Source: Halobacillus campisalis (GTDB lineage Bacteria > Bacillota > Bacilli > Bacillales > Halobacillaceae). From it: 64,000 bases of DNA. The translations under genes and the position numbers were made by a program. The notes under the pieces are model-generated. The model searched no databases. It saw only the letters and a list, made by a program, of their open reading frames with translations, and was not told the DNA's origin. The stretch lies in NCBI RefSeq assembly GCF_030345335.1, contig NZ_JAPVRC010000001.1, forward strand, positions 682,001 to 746,000, in the 5' to 3' direction. Below, one piece after another: positions 26,686 to 37,920 of the stretch. The stretch's first letter is position 1, and each line of letters begins with the position of its first letter.

Positions 26686-29328
26686 TTAAGCTTTCAATTC
26701 TTTCATCCTTGCTTCAACTTTCGATCGTTTATCTAAATAATCATTTTCTTTATTACGTTCTTCTTCGACGACATGGTCTGGAGCTTTACTGACAAAGCCT
26801 TCATTCGCCAGCTTTTTCTGTACACGGTTTACTTCTTTGTCCCATTTATCCCATTCTTTTTCGAGACGCTTAATCTCATCATCGATATTGATCAGGCCAG
26901 CTAAAGGTAAATAAAGCTCAGCTCCTGTTACGACGGCTGACATAGCCTTTTCCGGAGCTTGCAAGTCTGTCCTGATGGTAAGTTCGCTTGGATTGCAAAA
27001 ACGCTCTAGGTAGCTGCGATTCTTCTCTAATTCCTTGATAACCTCTTCATCTTTCGCCTGAATAAGAAGCTGGATCTCTTTAGACATCGGTGTATCTACC
27101 TCGGCACGGATATTCCTTACCGAACGAATAATAGAGACCAATCGATTCATTTCGGATACTGCCTGCTCACTGTGAAATTCTTTGACCACTTGCGGCCATG
27201 CTGCTTGAGTAATGGACTCCCCTTTATGAGGCAAATGCTGCCAGATCTCTTCAGTAATAAATGGCATGAATGGATGAAGCATCCGCATTATCTGGTCCAG
27301 CGTATAAGCTAAAATGGAGCGAGTCGTATGAATTCTCTTTTCATCTTCTCCATACAACGGCAATTTAGCCATTTCTATATACCAGTCACAAAATTCATCC
27401 CAAATAAAGTTGTATAGGTGGCGTCCAGCTTCACCAAATTCATAGCGATCAATATTCTTTGTGACTTGTTCAATGGTCTGATTTAAGCGAGTCAGAATCC
27501 ATTCATCGGCTACAGATTTTTCACCTGAGAGATCGATGTCTTCATATTTAAGATCGCCCATATTCATTAAAGCAAAACGAGACGCATTCCAAATTTTATT
27601 CGCAAAATTCCACGTCGATTCTACCTTCTCCCACTGAAAGCGCAAATCTTGTCCTGGTGATGATCCTGTGGATAAGAAATAGCGAAGGGAGTCTGCCCCA
27701 TACTTTTCTATGACATCCATTGGATCTACACCGTTTCCGAGAGATTTACTCATCTTACGGCCTTCCGCATCCCTTACGAGGCCATGGATCAGTACGTCTT
27801 CGAATGGACGTCGATCTGTAAATTCAATCGACTGGAAGATCATGCGGCTTACCCAGAAGAAAATAATATCGTAGCCTGTAACTAGCACGTTCGTCGGGAA
27901 GTACCGTTTGAAATCTTCATTGTTCTCATCAGGCCATCCCATTGTAGAAAAAGGCCATAATGCGGATGAAAACCATGTATCAAGTACATCTTCATCCTGT
28001 TCCCAATTTTCGATATCCTTAGGAGCTTCTTTCCCTACATGGATTTCTCCTGTTTCTTTGTGATACCATGCTGGAATGCGGTGCCCCCACCAAAGCTGAC
28101 GAGAAATACACCAGTCACGGATGTTTTCCATCCAGTTCAAGTAAGTTTTTTCAAAACGGTCAGGAACAAAGCTGACTTTATCATCGCCGGATTGTAATTT
28201 GATCGCCTCTTTAGCAAGGGGTTCCATATTAACAAACCATTGAGTGGACAAATATGGCTCTACAACAGCTCCGCTTCTTTCCGAGTGACCAACCGAATGC
28301 ATATGCTCTTCAATCTCAAAAAGAACACCGCTAGCTTCGAGATCCTTAACGAGCTGCTTACGACATTCGAAGCGATCCATCCCTTTGTACTTGCCGGCAT
28401 TTTCATTCATAGAACCGTCTTCGTTCATAACGAGTACGCGCTCTAAGTTATGGCGGTTACCGATTTCGAAATCATTAGGGTCATGAGCCGGAGTAATTTT
28501 CACAGCTCCTGAACCGAACTCCATATCAACATAATCATCCGCTACAATTTCAATCTCACGTCCGATGACAGGAAGCACCGCTTTTTTGCCGATCAAATGT
28601 TTATATCGCTCATCTTTAGGATGCACGGCTACCGCCGTATCTCCAAGCATCGTTTCCGGACGTGTCGTAGCGATTTCTATCGATCCCTCGTCATCTTTTA
28701 ATGGATAACGCATATGATAGAATGCACCCTGGACATCTTTATATTCCACTTCGATATCAGAAAGCGCCGTTTGCGTGGATGGATCCCAGTTAATGATATA
28801 TTCTCCCCGATAAACAAGGTCCTTTTCATAAAGTTTCACAAAGACTTCTTTTACAGCTTCAGAAAGCCCTTCATCTAAGGTAAACCTTTCGCGGGAATAA
28901 TCTAATCCAAGCCCTAGCTTTTCCCATTGCGTTCGAATGAACTGAGCGTATTCTTTTTTCCATTCCCAAGACTTATCAAGAAAAGCCTCTCGCCCTAAAT
29001 CATACCGGGACGTTCCTTGCTCTTTCAGTTTAGCTTCTACTTTAGCTTGCGTAGCGATACCTGCATGGTCCATTCCCGGCAGCCATAGCACATCATAACC
29101 CTGCATGCGCTTCACACGCGTCAGAATATCTTGCAATGTAGTATCCCAGGCATGACCAAGGTGCAGTTTCCCCGTGACGTTAGGCGGTGGGATGACGACC
29201 GTATAAGGCTCTTTACTCTTATCCCCATCGGCTTCAAAGAATTTACCATCTACCCAATATTGATACCTATCCTTTTCAATTTCTGCCGGATCATACTTCG
29301 TCGGCATTGACAGATTTTCATGCTCCAT
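26686..29328 (-). CDS. valS: Valyl-tRNA synthetase
   Basis: Class Ia synthetase that charges tRNA-Val, 880 residues. It has the HIGH-type motif HLGH in [13 protein letters not shown] (about 47-59) and the CP1 editing domain with [13 protein letters not shown]. The KMSKS motif (about 524-528), the anticodon-binding domain and the C-terminal coiled-coil arm (last ~70 residues) follow. A T-box leader precedes it. The length is standard. Confidence 0.97.
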   Translation of the reverse strand: MEHENLSMPTKYDPAEIEKDRYQYWVDGKFFEADGDKSKEPYTVVIPPPNVTGKLHLGHAWDTTLQDILTRVKRMQGYDVLWLPGMDHAGIATQAKVEAKLKEQGTSRYDLGREAFLDKSWEWKKEYAQFIRTQWEKLGLGLDYSRERFTLDEGLSEAVKEVFVKLYEKDLVYRGEYIINWDPSTQTALSDIEVEYKDVQGAFYHMRYPLKDDEGSIEIATTRPETMLGDTAVAVHPKDERYKHLIGKKAVLPVIGREIEIVADDYVDMEFGSGAVKITPAHDPNDFEIGNRHNLERVLVMNEDGSMNENAGKYKGMDRFECRKQLVKDLEASGVLFEIEEHMHSVGHSERSGAVVEPYLSTQWFVNMEPLAKEAIKLQSGDDKVSFVPDRFEKTYLNWMENIRDWCISRQLWWGHRIPAWYHKETGEIHVGKEAPKDIENWEQDEDVLDTWFSSALWPFSTMGWPDENNEDFKRYFPTNVLVTGYDIIFFWVSRMIFQSIEFTDRRPFEDVLIHGLVRDAEGRKMSKSLGNGVDPMDVIEKYGADSLRYFLSTGSSPGQDLRFQWEKVESTWNFANKIWNASRFALMNMGDLKYEDIDLSGEKSVADEWILTRLNQTIEQVTKNIDRYEFGEAGRHLYNFIWDEFCDWYIEMAKLPLYGEDEKRIHTTRSILAYTLDQIMRMLHPFMPFITEEIWQHLPHKGESITQAAWPQVVKEFHSEQAVSEMNRLVSIIRSVRNIRAEVDTPMSKEIQLLIQAKDEEVIKELEKNRSYLERFCNPSELTIRTDLQAPEKAMSAVVTGAELYLPLAGLINIDDEIKRLEKEWDKWDKEVNRVQKKLANEGFVSKAPDHVVEEERNKENDYLDKRSKVEARMKELKA

Positions 29329-29370
29329 TTCATTTCCTCCTTCAAATCATACACTGCTGTAAAACAAAAA

Positions 29371-29620
29371 AATCCCTTTCATCCTAAAAAGGACGAAAAG
29401 GACTGAGTTTCCGTGGTACCACCTTCATTTACAGACATTTACATCTGTACACTTCATGACAAATAACGGCTTTTAACCGGCTTCTTTTACTGAACATTCA
29501 AAGAAGCTGCATCCCGGGCGACCTTCCATCCATCTCTTTCCTAGAAAACTCTCAGCTCATGTTTTCTTCTCTGAAGGAGAGATTGATGTACTCTTCCCAA
29601 TCACGGCATTTCACATATAG
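29371..29620 (-). promoter_or_regulatory. T-box riboswitch leader of valS
   Basis: The hallmark T-box sequence (AAGGTGGTACCACGG, at 29411-29425 on the minus strand) is followed by a terminator stem (GTCCTTTTCGTCC with its complement) and a T-run. An AGTA-type motif lies at the 5' side of stem I. A GTC triplet at 29520-29522 is a plausible valine specifier. Uncharged tRNA-Val would favour the antiterminator and valS expression. Confidence 0.9.
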
Positions 29621-29699
29621 TAGTTAGTATTCATATTGTATATAGAATGCGACTAGGAAGTCAACTATTTTTAAAATTTAAAAGAAAGAGGTGGTCTAT

Positions 29700-29888
29700 A
29701 TGAGTAGAATGTACCGTTATCGGTTACCTCCATGGTGTCGTCATTGGCTCTATGTCATTGAAAAAGCGACGTTACCTATTTGTATTTATCAGCTGATCAG
29801 AACCGTCATCTTTCCTACCACACTTGACGTTTTATTGCTTGGGGTCTGTATAGGTCTTCACTTAGCTTTCCGAGTGAAGTGGATTTAA
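29700..29888 (+). CDS. Small hypothetical membrane protein between valS and spoVID
   Basis: A 62-residue protein with a short basic N-terminus (RMYRYRLPPW) and two hydrophobic segments (about residues 18-35 and 40-56). I chose the ATG at 29700, because AAGAGGTGG lies six bases upstream. It is convergent with spoVID, overlapping its last codons by four bases, and divergent from the T-box. B. subtilis has ysxE in this place; this protein is unrelated to it. Confidence 0.6.
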   Translation: MSRMYRYRLPPWCRHWLYVIEKATLPICIYQLIRTVIFPTTLDVLLLGVCIGLHLAFRVKWI

Positions 29889-30919
29889 TTCGGAATATAA
29901 ACAATTTGCCCGGGTGAAACTTCATCTTCTACCCCATTCACTTTCTCCAACTGTTTCACAGGCACCTCATAGCGTTCAGCGATCATTTGAATGGTTTCAT
30001 CCTCTTGTACAATATACATCTTCATTTGCGTATACGTTTCATCTCTATTTGGAAAGAGGTGTTGGAATATTTGCTTGAAGCCGTTGACGGATGGCGAGGA
30101 TTCTTCTTCTACATTTGATACATTCTCCGCCTCATATGTTTCAGAATCATCTTCATCCTCAACTAATTCAGTTTCCTCCTCAATCTCTTTCTCATTTGTA
30201 TAGAAAAATTCTGATAAACTTTGGGTTTTTTCTTTCCTGCTGCTTTCCTCATAAGTTTCATAACGTTCATTCCTTAGACTGTCTTCTTTAGTATTTTCGT
30301 ACAAGGAAACTTCATCAACTGGCAATGTTTCTTCTTCAATATCTTTCTTTAAATCCACTTCATCTGCAGCCAAGGTTTCTTCTCCAGTATCTTTATTGAA
30401 ATCCACTTCATCTACAGCCAACGTTTCTTCTTCAGTATACCGGACAGGGCCAATCGTAATCATTTCATGATCGTCTTTTTCAGGGGCAGCCGTTTGCTCT
30501 TGTTTTATGCCCATCATGCTGATTTGAGCATGAAGACTCAAGTTTGCAGGTTCAGGTAATTCGTAATCGAAACTTTCAATGTTTATTACTACTTTATCTA
30601 AATCATCGACTCGATCTTTGGCTACAGTAATTTCAACTGGAAATGAATGAGAAAACTCTGCCACTCCATCTTCTGCATCGGCTACCTCCAATACTCGACC
30701 AACAGGAATAGCATCTTGGTTTCTGTATGGCTCAATGTCTGGGTTCGGTAAATATTCCCCAGACAGCACGACAAATCCATGAAGCCTTACTTCTTCTCCT
30801 AAATCTGTAATAGATACATCAGGGTCCAATGATATGCCTAATAATTCATTTACTCCCTGTCCTTCCTTGAACCACAGAGATTCATCTAAATAAAATGTAA
30901 ATTCCTGATTGTTTTGCAT
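29885..30919 (-). CDS. spoVID: SpoVID, spore coat morphogenetic protein
   Basis: Coat encasement protein that links SpoIVA and other coat proteins during sporulation. The N-terminal domain (about residues 5-130, FYLDESLWFKEGQGVNELL onward) matches SpoVID, and a LysM domain (about 298-344) ends the protein. The middle is Glu-rich and holds three 16-residue repeats (EETLxxDEV, about 164-211). The ATG at 30919 aligns best with the B. subtilis N-terminus and sits ten bases after GGAGGG. Length is 344 residues, shorter than B. subtilis (575). Confidence 0.9.
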   Translation of the reverse strand: MQNNQEFTFYLDESLWFKEGQGVNELLGISLDPDVSITDLGEEVRLHGFVVLSGEYLPNPDIEPYRNQDAIPVGRVLEVADAEDGVAEFSHSFPVEITVAKDRVDDLDKVVINIESFDYELPEPANLSLHAQISMMGIKQEQTAAPEKDDHEMITIGPVRYTEEETLAVDEVDFNKDTGEETLAADEVDLKKDIEEETLPVDEVSLYENTKEDSLRNERYETYEESSRKEKTQSLSEFFYTNEKEIEEETELVEDEDDSETYEAENVSNVEEESSPSVNGFKQIFQHLFPNRDETYTQMKMYIVQEDETIQMIAERYEVPVKQLEKVNGVEDEVSPGQIVYIPN

Positions 30920-31130
30920 GTATTCCATTCCCTCCCCTAATTAATCAACAAAGTCACCTACTTAAAACGTATGCATGAATTTCTTTGATATACATTAGGA
31001 AAAGAAAAAGGAACTATCCTGAACGTTTTAGAAGTAGACTTTCTCCTTTATCGACTCAGCTTCGACATGTGGAGAGGGACGCAACGGAAGTTTTCGTTCC
31101 ACTTAATCATCGCTAAGAGCTCCGGGGAAT

Positions 31131-31216
31131 TGCGATACTCCTGTGGGAAGAGAGTGATCGATGAGGCCTCGCAGAGCGTTAGCTCGAGGAAACTCACCAA
31201 GCTCCCAAGGAAAGCG
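31131..31216 (+). repeat. Long hairpin repeat family 1, copy 1
   Basis: Core pattern ACTCCTGTGGGAAGAGAGTG ... CTCACCAAGCTCCC-AGGAAAGCGAGCC. It matches the reverse complement of 38789-38909 and the plus strand at 39148-39272. Confidence 0.65.
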
Positions 31217-31321
31217 AGCCCATTCCTAAAAACACCTTGCCCTCATTACGATGAAAGAACGGTTAAAAATCACACTTCCAATCAACGATCGCGCGTCATT
31301 GTTTAATTAATCTCTTATAAT

Positions 31322-31390
31322 AAAAATCGCTCCACTTGTTTTAATGTAAGCGACTAAGCTTTAACAAAAAAACGAAACAGAGCGATTTTT
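31322..31390. repeat. Hairpin repeat family 2, copy B
   Basis: Inverted arms AAAAATCGCTC and GAGCGATTTTT around a centre TTAATGTAAGCGACTAAGCT, closely similar to the element at 23401-23467. It can also serve as a terminator for the leftward hem operon. Confidence 0.6.
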
Positions 31391-31474
31391 TATAAGTGAC
31401 TATTCAGCTGATTTGATTTCATCTGAGTGCTTTACTCACTGCTGAAGGCTTGTAGTACAGAGCCTTTTGCGAAA

Positions 31475-32758
31475 TTATAAATTACTGAAAACTTGTTCCA
31501 CGGCTTTGATCGTTTTTTCTATATCTTCTTCAGTATGAGCGGTGGATAAGAACAAGCCTTCAAATTGAGAAGGCGGAAGGAAAATACCTTCTTCAATCAT
31601 TCCTTGATAATATTTTGCGAACATGTCCAGATTAGAAGCATTTGCTGTTTCAAAGTTGACCACGGGATCTTCATTGAAAAAGACACCCACCATGGAACCA
31701 GCTCTATTGACGGTTAATGGAATGCTGTATTTCTCAGCAGCTGCCTTGAAACCTTCCACAAGTCGATCGACTTTTTCACCTATTTTTTGATAAGCTTCTT
31801 CGTCCATAGCTTTCAACGTTTCATACCCAGCGGTCATTGCCAGAGGGTTACCAGATAGAGTTCCTGCCTGATAAATGTCGCCAACAGGAGCTACACGTTC
31901 CATGATTTTTCGTTTTCCACCATACGCACCGACCGGAAGGCCGCCGCCTATCACTTTACCGAGACAAGTCATATCAGGAGTGACTCCAAAGTGACCTTGG
32001 GCACTTTCGTACCCGACACGAAAACCGGTCATTACTTCATCAAAAATAAGCAACGTGCCATGGTCCTCAGTAATTTCACGAAGCTGCTCCAAGAAGCCTT
32101 CTTGCGGTGGGACTACTCCCATATTGCCTGAGACAGGTTCAATAATAACAGCTGCTAAATCCTTGCCATATTCCTCAAATACATACTTGACGCTTTCCAT
32201 ATCATTATAAGGAACCGTAATAGTATTCTCTGCAATAGATGCCGGGACACCTGGTGAGTCAGGTAACCCTAGTGTAGCTACACCAGAACCCGCTTTTATT
32301 AAAAGGGAATCCCCGTGACCATGATAATTCCCTTCGAATTTAAGGATTTTGTCACGCCCGGTATACCCTCTCGCTACCCGAAGAGCACTCATGGTAGCTT
32401 CTGTTCCAGAATTGACCATCCGAAGCATTTCTATAGAAGGAACTCGATCAATTACCAGCTGTGCTAAGTCATTTTCCACCTGCGTAGGTGCACCGAAGCT
32501 AGTTCCAAGTTCCGTCGTTTTTTTTAATGAATCGACGACACGATCGTCTGCGTGCCCCAAAATTAAAGGACCCCAGCTCAATACATAATCAATATATTCA
32601 TTGCCATCGATATCTGCAATTTTCGAACCTTTTCCTTTTTCCATAAAAATCGGATCCATCTTGACCGAATTGAATGCACGTACTGGTGAGTTCACTCCTC
32701 CAGGCATTAAATCCACGGCTTCTTTATAAGCGGCGACAGAGCGTTCGAATTTTTTCAT
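31475..32758 (-). CDS. hemL: HemL, glutamate-1-semialdehyde 2,1-aminomutase
   Basis: PLP enzyme that converts glutamate-1-semialdehyde to 5-aminolevulinate. The PLP lysine lies in [17 protein letters not shown] (about residues 262-278), and the FDEVMTGFR motif binds the cofactor. Length of 427 residues is standard. It is the last gene of hemAXCDBL, 20 bases after hemB. Confidence 0.97.
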   Translation of the reverse strand: MKKFERSVAAYKEAVDLMPGGVNSPVRAFNSVKMDPIFMEKGKGSKIADIDGNEYIDYVLSWGPLILGHADDRVVDSLKKTTELGTSFGAPTQVENDLAQLVIDRVPSIEMLRMVNSGTEATMSALRVARGYTGRDKILKFEGNYHGHGDSLLIKAGSGVATLGLPDSPGVPASIAENTITVPYNDMESVKYVFEEYGKDLAAVIIEPVSGNMGVVPPQEGFLEQLREITEDHGTLLIFDEVMTGFRVGYESAQGHFGVTPDMTCLGKVIGGGLPVGAYGGKRKIMERVAPVGDIYQAGTLSGNPLAMTAGYETLKAMDEEAYQKIGEKVDRLVEGFKAAAEKYSIPLTVNRAGSMVGVFFNEDPVVNFETANASNLDMFAKYYQGMIEEGIFLPPSQFEGLFLSTAHTEEDIEKTIKAVEQVFSNL

Positions 32759-32778
32759 TTACAGCATCCTTTCTTCCT

Positions 32779-33756
32779 TTACTTATCTAAATATCCAGCT
32801 GCATCTTTTGCAAAGTAGGTAATAATCAAATCAGCACCTGCACGCTTCATGGATGTCAGCTTTTCCATCACAATTTCTTCCTCATTCACCCAGCCATTAG
32901 CTGCGGCTGCTTTGATCATTGAATATTCACCACTGACATTATAAGCCACCAGCGGTAAATTAAAGCGGTCCTTTACTTCTCTCATGATATCAAGGTATGA
33001 CAAGGCGGGCTTCACAATAAGGAAGTCTGCTCCCTCATCTACATCAGACTGGGCTTCTCTCATAGCTTCCAAACGGTTTGCTGGATCCATTTGATAGGCT
33101 CTGCGATCACCAAATTGCGGAGAGCTGTGGGCAGCATCACGAAATGGACCATAAAACGCAGAAGCATATTTAACCGCATATGACATAACAGGGACATGGC
33201 TATACCCTGCATTATCCAGCCCCTTTCTGATTGCTGCCACAAACCCATCCATCATATTTGAAGGAGCGATGATATCCGCGCCCGCTTCAGCCTGGCTCAC
33301 AGCTGTTTTTGTAATAAGCTCAAGAGATTCGTCATTCGCGATCTCCCCGTCTCGTACGACACCGCAGTGCCCATGATCAGTATATTGGCATAAACACGTA
33401 TCCGCAATTACGGTTAAAGATGGATGAGCCTCTTTTACATGACGAATTGCCTGCTGGACGATTCCCTCATTGTGATAAGCCTGGCTTCCCACTTCATCCT
33501 TTTCATTAGGCACTCCAAACAAAATGACAGAACGGATGCCTAACTGTTCAAGTTCATTCATTTCCTCAGATAGATGATCAAGAGATACTTGATGCACTCC
33601 TGGCATTGATGCTACAGCGTTTTTTATTTGTTCACCCTCCACTACAAAGATAGGGTAGATAAGATCTTCTTTACGCAGGTGCGTTTCCCGCACCAGTGCG
33701 CGCATAGATTCTGTTTTTCTCAAGCGGCGATGTCTTTTGAATTGCAAATCTTCCAT
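32779..33756 (-). CDS. hemB: HemB, porphobilinogen synthase
   Basis: Condenses two 5-aminolevulinates to porphobilinogen. The zinc-site cysteines ([12 protein letters not shown], about 118-129) and both Schiff-base lysine regions ([14 protein letters not shown] and [13 protein letters not shown]) are present. I prefer the ATG at 33756 over a GTG two codons earlier, because GAAGG is nine bases upstream and the N-terminus aligns with B. subtilis HemB. It begins three bases after the hemD stop. Confidence 0.96.
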   Translation of the reverse strand: MEDLQFKRHRRLRKTESMRALVRETHLRKEDLIYPIFVVEGEQIKNAVASMPGVHQVSLDHLSEEMNELEQLGIRSVILFGVPNEKDEVGSQAYHNEGIVQQAIRHVKEAHPSLTVIADTCLCQYTDHGHCGVVRDGEIANDESLELITKTAVSQAEAGADIIAPSNMMDGFVAAIRKGLDNAGYSHVPVMSYAVKYASAFYGPFRDAAHSSPQFGDRRAYQMDPANRLEAMREAQSDVDEGADFLIVKPALSYLDIMREVKDRFNLPLVAYNVSGEYSMIKAAAANGWVNEEEIVMEKLTSMKRAGADLIITYFAKDAAGYLDK

Positions 33757-33758
33757 GT

Positions 33759-34520
33759 TCACTTACCTTCTTTCGTGAAATAATCGATCATTTGCTGAAT
33801 CATATCCTCCACTGTAAACCTGTCAGGAAAATACACTTGTTGAAAGCCCTCGGAACAGGCTTCATTAGCAGTCGTTGAACCGATACAGAAACAAGGAATA
33901 CGAAAGGCTTCTGCTTTTCTATTTTCAACGACTTTTATAAAAGCTTGTATTGTGGAAGGACTAGTAAATGTAAGAGCATCCAACGTGTTCAAATGGTTAA
34001 GTATGTCATTCGACTCTTTTAATAGTAGGGTATCATATACAGTTAGTGTTTCAAAAAGAACGCCCTTGGCTCTAAATGATTTTAAGAGAGTATCTTTTGA
34101 TAAATTCCCGCGAACAAATAGAGTCGGACCGGGATGCTTGTACAGTGATAAATATTCCTCCGCCATAGCTTCAGCTTCAAACTGACCGGGTACAAAGTCG
34201 GCATGTTTACCGAACTCCCTGAGCGTTTGCCTTGTTTTATCACCTATGACCGCCCATCGCCAGTGGGAAGGGGGGCTGAGATCGTTTCTCTTCATCCATT
34301 CGAAAAAAAACTTCACGCCATTAGAGCTTGTTAAGAAAACCCAGCTGAAATCGTGAAGTTTAGTCAAAATCGATTTATTATTAATGTTTTCATTGAACTG
34401 AAATTGAATCAGGGGCTCATGGATGACTTCAGCCCCCGATTCCTGCAGGTTTAAAAGCAGACCTTCCGATTGCTCTATAGCTCGTGTTACTAACACTTTC
34501 TTGCCTTCTAGAAGGATCAT
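33759..34520 (-). CDS. hemD: HemD, uroporphyrinogen-III synthase
   Basis: Closes and inverts ring D of hydroxymethylbilane to uroporphyrinogen III. The two-domain fold is seen in [13 protein letters not shown] at the start and in the [13 protein letters not shown] and [12 protein letters not shown] segments. 253 residues. HemD is poorly conserved, and its position between hemC (1-base overlap) and hemB supports the call. Confidence 0.93.
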   Translation of the reverse strand: MILLEGKKVLVTRAIEQSEGLLLNLQESGAEVIHEPLIQFQFNENINNKSILTKLHDFSWVFLTSSNGVKFFFEWMKRNDLSPPSHWRWAVIGDKTRQTLREFGKHADFVPGQFEAEAMAEEYLSLYKHPGPTLFVRGNLSKDTLLKSFRAKGVLFETLTVYDTLLLKESNDILNHLNTLDALTFTSPSTIQAFIKVVENRKAEAFRIPCFCIGSTTANEACSEGFQQVYFPDRFTVEDMIQQMIDYFTKEGK

Positions 34521-35449
34521 TACTGCCCGTACTCCTGTTTCGCTTTCTCCACTATGCTTACAGCACCTTGTGCTTTTAGTCGGTCAGCTGCTTCTCTGCC
34601 TACTTCTACAGGGTCCTTGCCTTTTACCCTTTCATGAAGAATAGCCGAGCCATCTGGTTTGCCTACAAGAGCTGTCAAAATGACATCGTCACCTTCAAGA
34701 TAAGCATAACCACCAATAGGAACCTGACAGCCTCCATTTAAATCATGAAGAAATTTGCGTTCCGCTGTCACCGTTTTTTCCGTATACTCATGATTAATTT
34801 TTTTAAGGAAATTCAGAAGCTCCGTATCTGTTTCTCTGCATTGCAGCGCCAGCGCTCCCTGACCTACTGCCGAAACACATACATCTTCTTCTAAATATTC
34901 GGTCACAAGCTCATCATCCCAGCCCATACGCTTAAGACCTGCAGCGGCTAGTACAATCGCATCGAAATCTTCTTCTTTGAGTTTTTTCAGCCGCGTGTCA
35001 ATATTCCCACGAATCCATTGAATTTCCAAATCCGGCCGGAAAGCTTTGATTTGAGAGCCTCTGCGCAAGCTGCTTGTGCCCACGACAGCACCCTCTTTAA
35101 GATCCTTCAATGCTACATGATCGTTTGAAATGAAAGCATCTCTGTGATCCTCACGCAAAGGAATGGAAGCAATCGTCAAGCCATCAGCAACTTCAGATGG
35201 CATATCTTTCATACTGTGAACAGCCATATCTATTTCTTCATCATACATAGCTTGTTCGATTTCTTTAATGAATAGACCTTTCCCTCCTACTTTAGACAAG
35301 GTCACATCAAGGACACGATCCCCTTTTGTAGAAATCCTCTTGATTTCAAAATCATAAGAAGGATCTACTTTCTTCAACTGGTCGATTACCCATTCAGTTT
35401 GAGTGATCGCCAAATTACTTTTACGCGAGCCAATGACTATTTTACGCAC
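34520..35449 (-). CDS. hemC: HemC, hydroxymethylbilane synthase
   Basis: Porphobilinogen deaminase of 309 residues. The dipyrromethane cofactor cysteine is in [13 protein letters not shown] (about residues 238-250), and the arginine-rich substrate motifs [10 protein letters not shown] and [12 protein letters not shown] are intact. It lies 18 bases after hemX and overlaps hemD by one base. Confidence 0.97.
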   Translation of the reverse strand: MRKIVIGSRKSNLAITQTEWVIDQLKKVDPSYDFEIKRISTKGDRVLDVTLSKVGGKGLFIKEIEQAMYDEEIDMAVHSMKDMPSEVADGLTIASIPLREDHRDAFISNDHVALKDLKEGAVVGTSSLRRGSQIKAFRPDLEIQWIRGNIDTRLKKLKEEDFDAIVLAAAGLKRMGWDDELVTEYLEEDVCVSAVGQGALALQCRETDTELLNFLKKINHEYTEKTVTAERKFLHDLNGGCQVPIGGYAYLEGDDVILTALVGKPDGSAILHERVKGKDPVEVGREAADRLKAQGAVSIVEKAKQEYGQ

Positions 35450-35466
35450 CTTACATCCTCCTCAGG

Positions 35467-36285
35467 TTAGAAATGAAAATTCGATAACGATCCAAATAAA
35501 AAAAAGTTAATCAATAAAAATAGAAATGCCGCACTATTAAAGAGTGAAATGGCTCTGCCCTGATACCCTTTAACAACCCTAAGGAACAAGTAGACCCCAT
35601 AGACGATCAGCACGAGAATGGACCCTAATGTTTTGGAATCATACCAATAAAAAGTATCTTCAGAAACATAACCCCACGTGATTCCTAGAATCAAAGCGAT
35701 CAATAGCAGAGGCATGCCAAGTATGACAGCTATATACGAGAAATGATCGAGTTTAGTCAAGTCTCCAAGTCGAAACAGTTTAGCATTCCATTGTTTCTGT
35801 TTTAACAGACGGTACTGCAATAAATACATTAGTGAAAAAGTGAAGGACAGGGTGAAAAACCCATAAGAAATGAGAGCCAAGATAATATGAACGACGAGCA
35901 TCTCATGAACCAATGCCACTCCTTCATCATCCATTACACTTTGCGCACGCGTGGAAATATGAAGCAGCATGACAAGGAATCCTAATAGATTTGTAAAAAA
36001 CACAAGAAAATCCACTCTAAAAAAACGGTTGATAATCAAGGAGAAAGTGACAAGGATCCATGCATAGAAATAGAGCCCATCATAAACGTTCATAACTGGG
36101 AAATTTTCTTGCACAAAGACTTGTGCCAATAAAAAAAAGGTTTGCAAACCCCAAACCAAACTAAGTAACCAGAAGGCAAACACATTAGCCTTCCGGTTAT
36201 TTTGAATGAAATCAATAAAATATCCTATTAAGCTCAGTCCATAAAGTAAAAGGATCAGTTCATAAATCCATTTGAGCTCGAACAT
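35467..36285 (-). CDS. hemX: HemX, membrane protein of the heme operon
   Basis: Integral membrane protein with about eight helices, related to the CcsA/ResC cytochrome c assembly family. In B. subtilis HemX lowers the cellular amount of HemA. I chose the ATG at 36285, six bases after GGTGGAG, giving 272 residues. It lies directly downstream of hemA. Confidence 0.92.
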   Translation of the reverse strand: MFELKWIYELILLLYGLSLIGYFIDFIQNNRKANVFAFWLLSLVWGLQTFFLLAQVFVQENFPVMNVYDGLYFYAWILVTFSLIINRFFRVDFLVFFTNLLGFLVMLLHISTRAQSVMDDEGVALVHEMLVVHIILALISYGFFTLSFTFSLMYLLQYRLLKQKQWNAKLFRLGDLTKLDHFSYIAVILGMPLLLIALILGITWGYVSEDTFYWYDSKTLGSILVLIVYGVYLFLRVVKGYQGRAISLFNSAAFLFLLINFFLFGSLSNFHF

Positions 36286-36298
36286 CGCTGACTCCACC

Positions 36299-37672
36299 CT
36301 ATGAATTCACAATCTTACGAAGAGCTGGAAAGGTGAAATTTTCTTCATCCGTCGACTTTACGGTAGATTGTGCTTTTCTCTCTTGTTCTTCCAGTTCCTT
36401 TTCCACTTCTTCTTCAATGCCGAAAATTTGCGTGAAAAGACGCAAAGATTCCTCAGAATCTGGTTTAGCACTAAGTTCTTTCACTTGAAGAATGGGATCT
36501 TTAAGCATTTGATTGATGATGCTTTTCGTGTGTTTGTTCAACACTTTTCTTTCACGATCGGTTAATTCAGGCATTTTTCTTTCAATGCTTTCCATCGTGT
36601 CTGCCTGGATTCCCATAGCTTTAGCACGTAAAGCTGAAATGACAGGCACTACGCCTATCGTCTGCAGCCATTCTTTAAACGCTACTATTTCTGCTTCAAT
36701 CATGATTTCAATCTCTTCGGCTGCCTGCTTTCTCACTGCCAGGTTTGAATCAACGATTCCTTGAAGGTCATCGATATCATACAAAAAGACGCTGTCTAAG
36801 TTTTCCATAGCCGGATCCAAATTTCGAGGTACGGAAATATCCACAAAGAATAGAGGCTTACCTTTTCGCTTCTTATGAATAGGCTCCATTTTTTCTTTTG
36901 TCATGACATATTCTGAAGAACCTGTAGAAGTTATCACGATATCAGCATTCGTCAACACATCTTCAAGGTTGTCCATCGTTTTAGCCTGCCCATTGAACTG
37001 TTCAGCTACCACTTGTGCTTTGGTTAGCGTACGATTCAATACAGTGACTTTTTTCACGCCCGAACCGTGCAGGTTTTTAGCCGCAAGCTCGCCCATCTTT
37101 CCGGCACCGACAATTACAATATGCTTATGAACTAAATCTCCGAAAATCTTTCGGGCAAGTTCCACAGCGGCATAGCTTACAGAGACGGCATTTCCACCAA
37201 TTTCTGTATCTTTATGAGCCTTTTTCGCCATCGTAACCCCTTGTTTAAAAAGCTGGTTAAAAATCGTTCCCGTCGTTCCGGCTTCCTGAGCTCTTTGAAA
37301 CGCTTGCTTTATTTGTCCTAATATTTGAGTTTCGCCTAATACCATGGAATCGAGACCTGACGTCACACGGAACAAATGCTCCATCGCGCCATCCGCTTCA
37401 TAGATCGATAAGAATGGAGAAAATTGTTCTTTATCCATCTCAAACCAATCAGCTAAAAATTTCTTAATATAATATCGTCCAGTATGAAGCTGATCTACAA
37501 CTGCATAAATTTCCGTACGATTGCAGGTAGATATAATGACATTTTCCAGCACACTTTTTTGAGCACTCAGCTTCTGCATCGCCTCTTCAATGTGGTCTTC
37601 AGAAAACGTCAATTTTTCTCGAATTTCCACAGGGGCTGTTTTATAATTTAGTCCTATTGTTAAAATATGCAC
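36299..37672 (-). CDS. hemA: HemA, glutamyl-tRNA reductase
   Basis: First enzyme of the C5 heme pathway. It reduces glutamyl-tRNA to glutamate-1-semialdehyde with NADPH. The catalytic cysteine is in [11 protein letters not shown] (about 46-56), the NADPH site is [12 protein letters not shown], and the C-terminal dimerisation helix bundle is complete. I chose the GTG at 37672 because the protein then begins [11 protein letters not shown] like its homologues and GATGGGGGT lies eight bases upstream. Confidence 0.95.
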   Translation of the reverse strand: MHILTIGLNYKTAPVEIREKLTFSEDHIEEAMQKLSAQKSVLENVIISTCNRTEIYAVVDQLHTGRYYIKKFLADWFEMDKEQFSPFLSIYEADGAMEHLFRVTSGLDSMVLGETQILGQIKQAFQRAQEAGTTGTIFNQLFKQGVTMAKKAHKDTEIGGNAVSVSYAAVELARKIFGDLVHKHIVIVGAGKMGELAAKNLHGSGVKKVTVLNRTLTKAQVVAEQFNGQAKTMDNLEDVLTNADIVITSTGSSEYVMTKEKMEPIHKKRKGKPLFFVDISVPRNLDPAMENLDSVFLYDIDDLQGIVDSNLAVRKQAAEEIEIMIEAEIVAFKEWLQTIGVVPVISALRAKAMGIQADTMESIERKMPELTDRERKVLNKHTKSIINQMLKDPILQVKELSAKPDSEESLRLFTQIFGIEEEVEKELEEQERKAQSTVKSTDEENFTFPALRKIVNS

Positions 37673-37792
37673 TACGAATACCCCCATCTCAACGTTCCTA
37701 GTCCGTTACATATACACCATTATAACATGAACAAAATGAAATTTTAGAGAAAAAATATGAACAGAATTTGAAATCCTTATGTTAGGATGAAA

Positions 37793-37807
37793 TTATAATC
37801 ATTAATC
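37793..37807. promoter_or_regulatory. Possible PerR-type box upstream of hemA
   Basis: TTATAATCATTAATC matches 11 of 15 positions of the PerR consensus (TTATAATnATTATAA), about 120 bases upstream of hemA. The B. subtilis hemA operon is PerR-controlled, which makes the match plausible; AT-rich DNA makes chance matches common. Confidence 0.35.
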
Positions 37808-37920
37808 ATTGATATTTGTTTAGAACGAGTCTAATTTATAACCCGTTTGTAATATAACAAATCATTACAAATTGCGCAAGAAAAGCATTTTGCAGCTATG
37901 TATTTATGGAGGAATTATCA

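Larger units (their letters stand above)
30920..31474. other. Gap between spoVID and hemL
   Basis: 555 bases with no gene. It contains one copy of the long hairpin repeat (about 31131-31216) and one copy of the TGTAAGCGAC hairpin repeat (31322-31390). The latter may also act as the terminator of the hem operon. Confidence 0.5.
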
